NCBI GenBank assembly: GCA_017164015.1
Contig: CP071065.1
Location: forward strand, 5,780,091-5,844,090
Reading direction: 5' to 3'
Length of the DNA stretch: 64,000 bases
Source: Nostoc sp. UHCC 0702
Lineage (GTDB): Bacteria > Cyanobacteriota > Cyanobacteriia > Cyanobacteriales > Nostocaceae
Shown here: one piece after another, positions 1 through 8,900 of the stretch
Numbering within the stretch: the first letter of the stretch is position 1
Layout: each line of letters opens with the position of its first letter
Position numbers and translations under genes: made by a program
Notes under the pieces: generated by a model
Database searches by the model: none
Seen by the model: the letters and a program-made list of their open reading frames with translations, nothing else
What the model was told of the DNA's origin: nothing

Positions 1-20
1 CAGTTGTCAGTTGTCAGTAG
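1..20. repeat. STRR heptamer fragment
   Basis: Two to three copies of a CAGTTGT heptamer lie at the very edge of the window. It is the same family as the (TGACAAC)n arrays at 34.4 kb and 61.3 kb. The array probably continues outside the window. Confidence 0.6.
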
Positions 21-76
21 TAAGGGTTTCAGGCATATTTACGTTTCGTAACATAGTCATGTTTATTTTCACCCAC

Positions 77-223
77 CTACTTAGAGGCGGTTAGCATGAG
101 AGAAGTTTTGCAGGGATTTAGCTTTTGAATTGATGCGATTGAAGCTTCAAAAACTATTTTATTTTCAGAAAGGGTATATGCCATAACTATTACGTCATAG
201 GCTTTATAGCTGCTTTCCTTCAT
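77..223 (-). CDS. possible 48-aa peptide downstream of the GG-leader gene
   Basis: An ATG-initiated frame of 48 codons on the same strand as, and 48 bp downstream of, the double-glycine peptide gene at 272-535. It starts MKESSYKAYD and ends MLTASK. I recognise no family, and such a frame could occur by chance in AT-rich DNA. It is listed only because its position suggests a possible second member of a small peptide operon. Confidence 0.2.
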   Translation of the reverse strand: MKESSYKAYDVIVMAYTLSENKIVFEASIASIQKLNPCKTSLMLTASK

Positions 224-271
224 TAACCATAAATCTATCTATTAGTTTTTGTTACACAACCGCACCAATGA

Positions 272-535
272 TTAATAACTATAAAATATGGTGTGATTCG
301 ATCTGGAATAGTCCGTAGTATTAATCTTATTGTCGTGGTAGCTAACTGAATTTATACCCGCAGCTTCAACTGTATTATCTCCTGAACTGTTAATACTGAC
401 ACTGTCAGTAATATTATTTATATAAATATAGGGAGAACCACCCCCCAATACAGTCTCTGTTTGTGCTGGAGTTAGCTCATCCAAAAATGTCTCTATATCA
501 ATAGGACGTAAGTCATAAATTACTATTTTACTCAT
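272..535 (-). CDS. small peptide with double-glycine-type leader (putative RiPP/bacteriocin precursor)
   Basis: An 87-residue protein. Residues 1-33 look like a secretion leader: a hydrophilic and hydrophobic alternation followed by FLDELTPAQTETVLGGG. The E-x-V-L-GG ending resembles sites cut by peptidase-containing ABC exporters. The remaining ~54 residues are rich in Asn, Ser, Thr, Ile and Tyr and have no Cys, so lanthionine or disulfide chemistry is excluded. No maturation enzyme, peptidase-ABC exporter or immunity gene lies within the next 5 kb, although the left edge is 270 bp away and the partner genes may be outside. The ATG start has no strong Shine-Dalgarno. The leader is seen in the sequence; function as an exported or modified peptide is inference. 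Confidence 0.6.
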   Translation of the reverse strand: MSKIVIYDLRPIDIETFLDELTPAQTETVLGGGSPYIYINNITDSVSINSSGDNTVEAAGINSVSYHDNKINTTDYSRSNHTIFYSY

Positions 536-916
536 TGTTTTAGTTGATATATTACAAGTCTATTGGACTTTTAAATTATTACATTATTGCAATCAAATTT
601 AAAGTAAATTTCCAATGAAATTTTTATTTAGATAATTAATTTTTGCTAAAGTTAACAGACATATCTGAAGCTTTTTTGTCTATATAAATATCATATATAC
701 TCTAAAAATAGATTGCCATTTTGCTAATAAATAATTGATACAATATTGCTTTTAAATGTACAACCTTAAAGTAGATAACCTACTTCTTACTAATACATTT
801 CACTCAATTACTGATACAAAATCTTTCAACCCTGCTTAAGAATTGATTATTTGTATCAGAATTAAAGGAAAACGGTATAACTATTATGAGTGGGTATGAT
901 AGCTGTGCTACCCTAC
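536..916. other. AT-rich intergenic region
   Basis: About 380 bp of AT-rich DNA between the GG-leader gene (its upstream side) and the 3' end of the ABC permease gene. It probably holds the promoter of the peptide gene. I see no recognisable gene, RNA or strong hairpin. Confidence 0.5.
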
Positions 917-2656
917 CTAAACCAATAATTGATATTTTTCTTGAGCCAAATTGTAAAGCGGCCGCCAAATCAAACGATTGGTCAAGACGACTAATAAAGA
1001 CATGACTATTGTCGAAGCTAAAAGCAGAGAGAAATTACCTGTAGCCGTAGCATGAGAAATCGTTGCCCCCAGTCCAGAAGTAGTAATTATTCGCCCTTGA
1101 AATGTAACGTATTCACTGACAATACTGGCATTCCAAGCGCCACCAACGGCGGTAATAATGCCAGTAATTAGGTAGGGAAAGATTGCAGGTAAAATTAAAG
1201 TGCGCCAGCGTTGCCAAAAAGATAGTTTATATACCCAAGCTGCTTCGATGAGGTCTGAGGGAATCGACTGCGCCCCAGCAATGACATTGAATAGGATATA
1301 CCACATTGTTCCTAGCATCATCAGAGCGATCGCCCCAATCTGCAAACCGCCAGCAATGCGAGTTAAACCCAGCAGCAGCACGGGAAATAAAGCTGTTGCT
1401 GGCACAGAAGCGGCGATTTGTACCAATGGTTGCAAAACTTGAGCTAGTCGGCGATCGCGTCCAATTGCTACGCCCACAGGTACAGTCCACAACAGTGATA
1501 ATATCAAAGCAATTATTACTCGCAACGCCGTTAATAAAGCACCTTTGATTACTTGTTGCCAATCAGCCCAGCCCAACGTCCGTAATAACAATACCGCTTC
1601 CCAAGTACCCCACAAAACAATTAAAGTGAAGCCGCTAACAAATACCCAATTGAAAAAACTCGGCAAGTTGAGGCTACCTTTGGCATTTAGAGGTACAGAA
1701 CGCACAGGAAACGACCGAATTAAACTGTCGTCTATGGCTGATTGTAATGGTTCAACAATGCGATCGCCAATTGCTCTTAAAGTAGGCGATCGCCTGAGAA
1801 GATCCAACACCGATGATTGGGGTGCATTTTCCGTCTCAACCATTTCCAACTTAAATTTTTCTGCCCAAGCAATCAAAGGCCGCCATACAAAAAAATCAGT
1901 TGCGACAATCACCCCAATCAACACCAGCAAGCCCCAAAATATCGCTCTTAAATTTCCTTGATTAGCTGCTGTGCCTAAAAAAGAGCCTAATCCCGGCAAG
2001 CGAAAATCTTTATTTCCTAAAGTAAATGACTCAATAGCAATTAAAAAAAACCAACCCCCAGCCACCGACATTACACTGTTCCACACTAACCCAATCACAC
2101 CAGATGGTAACTCTAATGTCCAAAAGCATTGCCAGAAATTCAGCCGATAAACTCGCGCTGCTTCTAGTAATTCTCGCGGAATACTTTGGAGAGACTGGTA
2201 AAAACTTAAAGTCATATTCCAAGTCATTCCAGTAAAAATTAGCAAGATAGCCGCTACTTCTACACCGATTCTTTGACCAGGAAACAGGGCAATTAAAGCC
2301 AGTACAACACCTGGTAAAAAAGATAATACTGGAATCGATTGGAGGATATCCAACATTGGTATTAAAATTCGTTCTGCAATTTGGAATCGATAAGCAGTAT
2401 AGGCATACAAGAGAGTAAAAATTAGGGATAAAAAGTAAGCAATCCCCATACGAATTAAAGTTTGGGCTGTATATCCTGGGAGAGCATTAATATTAGTAGA
2501 AATTGCCAATTCCGGTTCAAAAGCACCAGTGAATTGAGAACCAGTTCTGATAATTAACACAATTAAAGACACGATCAAGAGAATCAGCAATCCATCTTGC
2601 CAAGTCCAATTGCTACGTCCCAGAGTTTTGTTAGCAGGAGTGAGAGGTCGAGTCAT
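917..2656 (-). CDS. NitT/TauT-family ABC transporter, tandem-fused permease
   Basis: An inner-membrane permease of about 579 residues made of two homologous halves. Each half has a BPD_transp_1 core and an EAA loop (EAARVYRLNFW near residue 165 and EAAWVYKLSFW near residue 475). Single-domain family members are ~250 residues, so this is a fused pseudo-dimer. The start chosen is the ATG at 2656 (MTRPLTPANK). The frame stays open upstream, but that part only translates a Pro/His-rich low-complexity tract (2660-2760). The partner ATPase gene lies 145 bp upstream on the same strand. No periplasmic binding protein is nearby, so the substrate (nitrate, sulfonate, bicarbonate or other) cannot be assigned. 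Confidence 0.85.
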   Translation of the reverse strand: MTRPLTPANKTLGRSNWTWQDGLLILLIVSLIVLIIRTGSQFTGAFEPELAISTNINALPGYTAQTLIRMGIAYFLSLIFTLLYAYTAYRFQIAERILIPMLDILQSIPVLSFLPGVVLALIALFPGQRIGVEVAAILLIFTGMTWNMTLSFYQSLQSIPRELLEAARVYRLNFWQCFWTLELPSGVIGLVWNSVMSVAGGWFFLIAIESFTLGNKDFRLPGLGSFLGTAANQGNLRAIFWGLLVLIGVIVATDFFVWRPLIAWAEKFKLEMVETENAPQSSVLDLLRRSPTLRAIGDRIVEPLQSAIDDSLIRSFPVRSVPLNAKGSLNLPSFFNWVFVSGFTLIVLWGTWEAVLLLRTLGWADWQQVIKGALLTALRVIIALILSLLWTVPVGVAIGRDRRLAQVLQPLVQIAASVPATALFPVLLLGLTRIAGGLQIGAIALMMLGTMWYILFNVIAGAQSIPSDLIEAAWVYKLSFWQRWRTLILPAIFPYLITGIITAVGGAWNASIVSEYVTFQGRIITTSGLGATISHATATGNFSLLLASTIVMSLLVVLTNRLIWRPLYNLAQEKYQLLV

Positions 2657-2659
2657 AGG

Positions 2660-2800
2660 AGTGGGGAGTTGGGGAGATGGGGGGATGGGGAGATGGGGGG
2701 GATGGGGGGGATGAGGGGGATGGGGGGATGGGGAGATGGGGGAGATGAGGGGGATGGGGTGAATAACAATTGACAACTGTCAACTGACAACTGACAACTG
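2660..2800. repeat. 9-bp-type G-rich minisatellite plus (TGACAAC)n STRR between ATPase and permease genes
   Basis: Two adjacent low-complexity blocks fill the gap between the ATPase stop codon and the permease start. 2660-2760 is a degenerate GGGGGATG tract. 2766-2800 holds four to five CAACTGA heptamers. The end of the heptamer block supplies the TAG stop (2802-2804) of the ATPase gene. Confidence 0.85.
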
Positions 2801-2801
2801 A

Positions 2802-4127
2802 CTATTGACCATTAACAACTTGCTCTAAAAATATTTGGCCAGATGGCTCATTGTAGCCGTATATTTCAGCGTAACGACCCCAATCAACCACGGTTTGTAA
2901 TTGTCGCTCGGCTTCTTGTGGGCTAAAGTGAGATTCTAGGATATCTAAAACCAGTTCTTCTGGAATGCGTTGATTATTTTTTGCTTCGAGAAGACGATAA
3001 ATTTGTTGTACTAAGCGAATATGAGTTAGAAGTTGCGATCGCACAATTTGTTTACGTTCATCAATACCACCATTGATAAATTCTTGCGCGATTGGTTTTA
3101 AGCTAATATCGCCTTCTGCAAGTTCTACAAAATCCATTAATTTTGCAGCTTCTACAATTGGTAAAATATCATCTACTTCTAGTTGTAATTCTTGGGCAAG
3201 CCGATATAAGTCTTTTTCTTGACGGTCTTCTAATAGTTCTAAAAGACCTGCAACCGAACCAATTCGCACGGCTGGTAAAGACTGATATTTTGGTTGTGGT
3301 ATTGAAGTTTCTACAGAGGTAGTCGTGGGTAGCTCAATTGTTTCTAGTTCAGGATTAGTGATGATTGTGTAAACTTGATCTACTAGGGCTTGAAAACTTG
3401 GGTGTTTGCGATCGCGGTAATGGGGTAAAGTCACAGGTAAATCAGCCCGGATTCTCCCAGGATTACGTCCTAAAACAATAATCCGATCTGCCATAATTAC
3501 CGCTTCTTCAATGCCGTGGGTGACAATTAAAACGGCTTTGGTGGGTATGCGACGTTCTAACCACAAATCTAATAACTCAAATCGCAAGTTTTCTGCTGTC
3601 AGTACATCCAACGCCGAAAACGGCTCATCCATACATAACAGTTCTGGTTCTACAGCCAACGCCCTAGCAAATCCAACTCGCTGACGCATTCCTCCAGAAA
3701 GCTCTTTGGGATAGGCATTTTCAAACCCATCCAAACCAATAATATCAATCATCTGTAGCGCCTTTTGCCGGCGAGAGTCTGGGGGTTCTCCTTTAGCCTT
3801 TAAACCGAGTTCTACATTCTCTAATACAGTTAACCAAGGATAAAGAGCAAAACTTTGAAAAACAATTGCTACCCCAGGATTTAAACCAACTAGAGGACGA
3901 TTATGATATGAAACTTCACCTTGACTGGGAGGAATTAACCCAGCAATTATCCGCATTAAAGTAGATTTTCCTGAACCCGAAGGCCCCAGCAACGCCACTA
4001 TTTCCCCCGAACGCAACTCCAGATTGATATTTTCTAAAATGACAATTTGCTGTCCGTTAGGTTGCTGATAAGATTTTCTGACACTTGTAAGAGCAATCAG
4101 GTGTTCGGTTGCTTTGTTGAATACCAC
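2802..4127 (-). CDS. NitT/TauT-family ABC transporter ATP-binding protein with C-terminal AAA-associated domain
   Basis: A 441-residue cytoplasmic ATPase. The N-terminal half is a classical nucleotide-binding domain: Walker A GPSGSGKST near residue 50, signature LSGGMRQRV near 143, Walker B LLCMDEPFSALD near 163, and the H-loop in VTHGIEEA near 203. Residues ~290-430 match the extra C-terminal domain often attached to NitT/TauT ATPases (AAA-associated C domain), so the protein is ~180 residues longer than a plain ATPase. The fused permease follows on the same strand, consistent with one operon. The last residues (VVNGQ) and the stop codon derive from the STRR array. Confidence 0.88.
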   Translation of the reverse strand: MVFNKATEHLIALTSVRKSYQQPNGQQIVILENINLELRSGEIVALLGPSGSGKSTLMRIIAGLIPPSQGEVSYHNRPLVGLNPGVAIVFQSFALYPWLTVLENVELGLKAKGEPPDSRRQKALQMIDIIGLDGFENAYPKELSGGMRQRVGFARALAVEPELLCMDEPFSALDVLTAENLRFELLDLWLERRIPTKAVLIVTHGIEEAVIMADRIIVLGRNPGRIRADLPVTLPHYRDRKHPSFQALVDQVYTIITNPELETIELPTTTSVETSIPQPKYQSLPAVRIGSVAGLLELLEDRQEKDLYRLAQELQLEVDDILPIVEAAKLMDFVELAEGDISLKPIAQEFINGGIDERKQIVRSQLLTHIRLVQQIYRLLEAKNNQRIPEELVLDILESHFSPQEAERQLQTVVDWGRYAEIYGYNEPSGQIFLEQVVNGQ

Positions 4128-4284
4128 AATTTTTTTGTGAGTAAATAATTAAGTAAAATCTCATGTTGAGGTTATCTTACCGTTAAAGCTGAGTAAACTA
4201 GTTACACTGATGGCAAGGCAACTACAAATAATCAAGCCATCCTAGAGCGATCGCTTAAAGTTTGCAGCTTAAGGTACTCCTGAT

Positions 4285-4533
4285 TTGAATGATGCAGATC
4301 TTCCTAGTTTGCGAGGAATTCCCTTTTGGGAGAAGGCAGTTGTTATTGAAGGGGAAGCTGGCGCAATGGTGAGTAGCTATGCGGCCACTGTGACAGATCC
4401 ATTATTGCATGAAGCGATCGCTCTCCAAGGTAGAGAAGAATCGCGTCACCCCCGCCTACTCAAAAAACTAATTGACCGCTATGGCATTGAAATACCGCAA
4501 TGCGCCCCTGTAGTAGTAAGCTCAAACACCTGA
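4285..4533 (+). pseudogene. fragment of a ferritin-like domain protein
   Basis: Encodes ~82 residues including PFWEKAVVIEGEAGAMVSSYA and LHEAIALQGREESRHPRLL. The E...EExRH pattern resembles ferritin-like diiron proteins that are normally 200 residues or longer. Only a TTG start is available, with an in-frame stop five codons upstream, and the frame ends shortly after the RYGIE segment where relatives continue. I read it as a gene remnant truncated at both ends. A short functional protein cannot be excluded. Confidence 0.5.
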
Positions 4534-4967
4534 GAGTTTGCATAAGTAAATTTTATTCAATTCTTGTGGGGTGGGCATCTTGCCCGCCCGGTATATGCAA
4601 CTATAATGTGGAACAGCTTACCATCAAACATTGAACCAGCTTTCACACCCTTTGGTTTTGAAGAGTGCCTAGATTCCTTCTTTGCCAGGACTTACGCAAC
4701 TGGCACACATATTTTCTGCGACGTGTGTCAATAGGAGCCAGCGCGAAGCGGTAGCGTTAGCGAAGCGTTAGCGACGCTCGTAGCGTCGGAACGAGCGTCA
4801 CCCGAAGGGAGGTTCCCTCGTTGATTGCGACTGGCGTTCAATAGTCAAGGGTAAAAAGTCAAGGTTTTTGGACTTTTGACTCTTGACTTTGGACGATTTT
4901 TGTCCTAAATATAACCTACATAATTAAAGTAAAACGGTATAACAGGGGGGGAATTCTGGCGAATTAG
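4534..4967. other. intergenic region with dispersed repeats
   Basis: Holds three recognisable pieces. 4565-4590 is a partial copy of the TTGTGGGGTGGGCAT repeat, which occurs in full at 43434-43496. The MITE-like end begins at 4687. 4740-4800 is a run of TAGCG/GAAGCG short repeats. No gene was recognised. Confidence 0.6.
4687..4905. repeat. MITE-like element, partial copy (end B on the left)
   Basis: Starts AGGACTTACGCAACTGGCAC, which is the reverse complement of the right end of the element at 27865-28135. It is followed by TAGCG-type repeats and by inverted heptamer blocks (AGTCAAG / CTTGACT) at 4840-4900. The opposite terminus (end A type) is not visible, so the right border is approximate. 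Confidence 0.55.
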
Positions 4968-5738
4968 TTAAAACCTTGATAGCTGAATCTTTTGCAGTTC
5001 TTGAGAAAGAGACTTGAGCAGCAGTAACGGAGATGACTGCACGAAGAAATGATCCCCATCAAACATTTTTATAGAGAAGGCACCATTTGTATGTTCTTGC
5101 CAACCTTGGAGTTGGGAGTAACTTATGTCCTTATCCCGTAAACCACCGAAAACTGTTACAGGACAGTCAAGGCGTGGGTGGGGAGCATAAACGTAAGTTT
5201 CGAGGACAGCAAAATCTGCCCGCAAGGTAGGAATGAGGATTTCCATCAGTTCAGAGTTTTCTAACACCTGTGGAGGAGTACCGTTGAGGCGTCGCAGTTC
5301 CTCTTTAAAGGCTGGTTCAGAAAGGTTATGAATGGGTGGCTTGTCAGGAGGGATTTGGGGGGCGCGGCGTGCAGATAGGAAAAGATGCACAGGATGAAGA
5401 TTATACTCTCGGCGCAGTAGATGAGTGAGTTCAAAACTGAGAAGCGCACCCATGCTGTAACCGAAAAAGGCAAATGGTTTGTCTAAGTATGGTAAGAGTA
5501 TAGGAGCGATCGCTTCCAGCAGAGCTTCTAGACGAGTGAAAGCAGCTAAGCGCATCTGCCTTGCTCGACCCGGTAGTTCAATGGGACAAACTTCTACAGT
5601 CGAGGGTAAATCAGCAGACCAAGTACGATAAATTGTAGAGCTACCTCCCGCATAGGGAAAGCAGAATAAACGTAGGGAAGCTTTGGGATTTGGTTCAGGG
5701 CAAGTTACCCAAGAGTTAAAGGATGGTGTAATCGTCAT
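4968..5738 (-). CDS. type II thioesterase (GrsT/RifR-like alpha/beta hydrolase)
   Basis: A 256-residue cytosolic hydrolase. The N-terminal FPYAGGSSTIYRTW motif is typical of external thioesterases that remove misprimed acyl groups from NRPS or PKS carrier proteins. The nucleophile is in FFGYSMGALLSFEL near residue 92, an acidic region FGGLRDKDIS follows near 200, and the histidine is in DGDHFFVQ near 230, so the triad appears complete. Length is normal for the family. No NRPS or PKS gene is in this window, so it is an orphan here and must act on a synthase encoded elsewhere. Confidence 0.88.
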   Translation of the reverse strand: MTITPSFNSWVTCPEPNPKASLRLFCFPYAGGSSTIYRTWSADLPSTVEVCPIELPGRARQMRLAAFTRLEALLEAIAPILLPYLDKPFAFFGYSMGALLSFELTHLLRREYNLHPVHLFLSARRAPQIPPDKPPIHNLSEPAFKEELRRLNGTPPQVLENSELMEILIPTLRADFAVLETYVYAPHPRLDCPVTVFGGLRDKDISYSQLQGWQEHTNGAFSIKMFDGDHFFVQSSPLLLLKSLSQELQKIQLSRF

Positions 5739-5961
5739 GATAGAACTTCGAGTTATTCATACTTGATCATTCGCAATCAAGTTGAACATTACAATAATGT
5801 AACATTGTTGCATTTAATGGGGAGAATGAGGCGGATATTACCTCCCCATCTTCTCCATTTCTCAATACTATTTTTGAACGCAACTCAGTAACAGTACAAG
5901 AATTGCTCTTTCCTACTCCCTACTCCCCAGTCCCTATTTTCAAGTTAGGGAGAGAAAAGTT

Positions 5962-8900
5962 TTATAAGGCAATTGGCGTTTTCTGCACTGATTGCTGCTG
6001 ATGCTGAATAGGAATTTCAATCACAAACTCAGTTCCCTCACCAAGCGTTGAAATACAGTTTATATTACCGCCGTGTTTTTCCACCACAATATGGTAACTA
6101 ATTGATAAACCAATTCCTGTTCCTTTGCCTATTGCTTTGGTAGTGAAGAAGGGATTAAACATTTTGCTGCGGACTTCTTCCTTCATCCCAAAACCATTAT
6201 CAGCAATTGAAATACATATATGGCTGTTATTTTTCACTTTTGTGGAAATGCAAATCTGAGGTTTGTCTATTATTTTTCTATTAATCACTGACCACTGACC
6301 ACTAATTATTGACTCTTCAATAGCATCAATACCATTTGCTAAAAGATTCATAAACACTTGATTTAGCTGCCCAATATAACACTCCACTGGTGGCAAATTG
6401 CCATACTCTTTGATAATCTCAATTGCAGGTCTATGAGATTGAGCCTTCAGCCGATGCTGCAAAATCATCAATGTGCCATCTATGCCGTCATGAATATCTG
6501 CAAGTTGGATTTCCGTTGCATCGACACGGGAGTAGTTACGCATGGTGCGGACAATTTCGCTGATGCGAGTTGCTCCTATTTTCATTGATTGCAACATCTT
6601 TGGTAAGTCTTCAATGATAAACTCTAACTCAACAGCATCTATTTCATCTTGAATTATATCACTAGGATCAGGATACTCCTGTTGGTAAAGATCGAGCAGA
6701 TTTAGTAGGTCTTGGGTATAACTATCAACATGTTCGATATTACCTTTGATGAAGTTAATGGGATTGTTTACTTCATGAGCGATACCCGCTACCATTTGTC
6801 CCAAACTAGACATTTTTTCACTATGCACCAGTTGCAATTGGGTATTTTGTAGTTGATGTATAGCAGCTTCTAGTTGAGTCGCCTTTTCTCGTTCTCGTGT
6901 TTCTGATAGTTGCAAAGCTTGATTTTTGCTTTCTAGTTGTTGTGAATGAGCTTGCAAATTTTGATAAAGATTGGCATTCTCAATGGAGATAGCAATTTGG
7001 GCACAAAGTAGCGATAATAATTGCAGGCGATCGCGTGTAAATGCTCCTGTCAATGAGCGATTTTCTAAATAAATAATTCCTGTGAAATTGCCTTGATAAA
7101 TTACAGGTAAGGCTAACAAAGATTTAATATTGTGTTCGGCAATGTATGGGTCTTTTGTGAACAATTCTTCTTGTTGGGCATCGTCTACAACTATGGATTT
7201 TTCAGTTATTTGAACATAATTAATCACAGAAAGTGGCAAATTTTTCAACTCGTTAATGTTAATAAAAGGCAAGATACTCACATGTTGAGCTTCAACAGTT
7301 CCCTTGGCTGCTAAAACTAAATTGTCCAACTTTTGCAAAAACAATAGACCTTTCTGTGCCCCAGCATTTTCCATCACAATTAACATTAATTTTTCCAGTA
7401 GTTTGTCAAAAACTATTTCTTGAGAAATGGCTTGTGAGGCTTTCATAACTGTCGATAAATCCAGTATTAATAAACTATCGCTTGTGGTAGTTTTCGTTGT
7501 GCGATGGATAGAAATTACACTGTTTTCTTTGTGATTAATATGAGAGAGAAACTGAGGATATCTTGCTTCTAAATCTTTTACCTTTGCAATCGCACCCCAG
7601 CGAATGTATCCATAGTAAGACTTGAGTAAATAAGCTTCACCAATTGTTTCTTTACCCCATGATAAATAAAACTCGGCTGCTAATTCATTGGCTAAGGCTT
7701 CTTCTTGAAGATAGAGATTTGCTTTGGCACCAGCAATGGCGCGATCGTAATATTCTATTGCTGCTAAATTTTGCCCTAAAATTCTTGCTTTCTCCGCTTC
7801 AATCAAATCATATTTATGCTGAAAATTACAGGGAGCATGAGCCGCCCAAATTTTCATTTTTTCTTGATTTTGCAATACTTGGTTTAAATATTCTGCTTGC
7901 TCACTCTGGCTGACATTTGGATAATCAGCTAAAAGAGTCAGTGAATAGTAGAAGTTATAGACTACACTATATATAATTCCTGTTATGTATACTAACTTTT
8001 CTGCTGATAATTTCAGGTTTTCCATAGCCTGAGCAGTATCTTTAAATAGATAACAAAGCATCAATTTGGCAAAATAAAATAAAAACACCAACATGTTATT
8101 ATTAGTTTCGCGCAAACTTGCCAGCATTGCTGCTTCATCAAAAACTTCTCCGCTTAAAGAACATTTATCTATTGAACTATCAATTAAATTTAAGCATAAT
8201 TGCCTGACTATTTTAGTACTTCCAATGGCTGTCTGCTGGTTAAGCTTCAATAACAAATTCAGATATTGTGAGTGCTTCTTTTCTACAACATCTAAAGGTT
8301 CTCCCATGAGAAACATATAAAAACAGTAGTACATTGTAGCATAGCTAGCATATTCTAAATCTCCGGTTTCCAAACCACTTTGCTGTGTCTCTATTAAAGG
8401 TAGTATGCTTTCTCTTAAATCCTTTTTCCAAGGTCTAATCAAACTATAAACAATATTGTAGACTTTACATTTGAGTTCTTTAGCGTTAAATTGCTCCAAT
8501 AAATTAAAGGCTATTTCACCACATTGATATCCTCTATCCAAGCCTTCTACTGATCCGCATGAAATCAAACCATAAATAACGTATGCATAAGCTGCTATTG
8601 CTGAATGACCATGTTCTATACACAGATTGATCATAGTTAATACAACTGGCAATAGCATTTCTTGTTTTGCCATATAAACAGGGCCCATCAAAGAAACTAG
8701 AATTCGCATAATTGCTAGTTGCTTGGAATCTGTCATGATGGGAAAATTTTCTAAATCTTCCAACCGAGGTAAAATAGGTGAGGTATTTTGGTTACTAGAT
8801 ACAGCAAACAAGTCAAGACCGAGCATTTGCAGTGCTTGCACACCTGCATCAAATCCTTCTAATGGTCGGTTTTGAGCCATATAAGATAAAACTTTTAGCT

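Noticed and set aside
917..2656. Reading the permease as two separate permease genes
   Set aside because: A single uninterrupted frame covers both halves with no internal stop or start signal.
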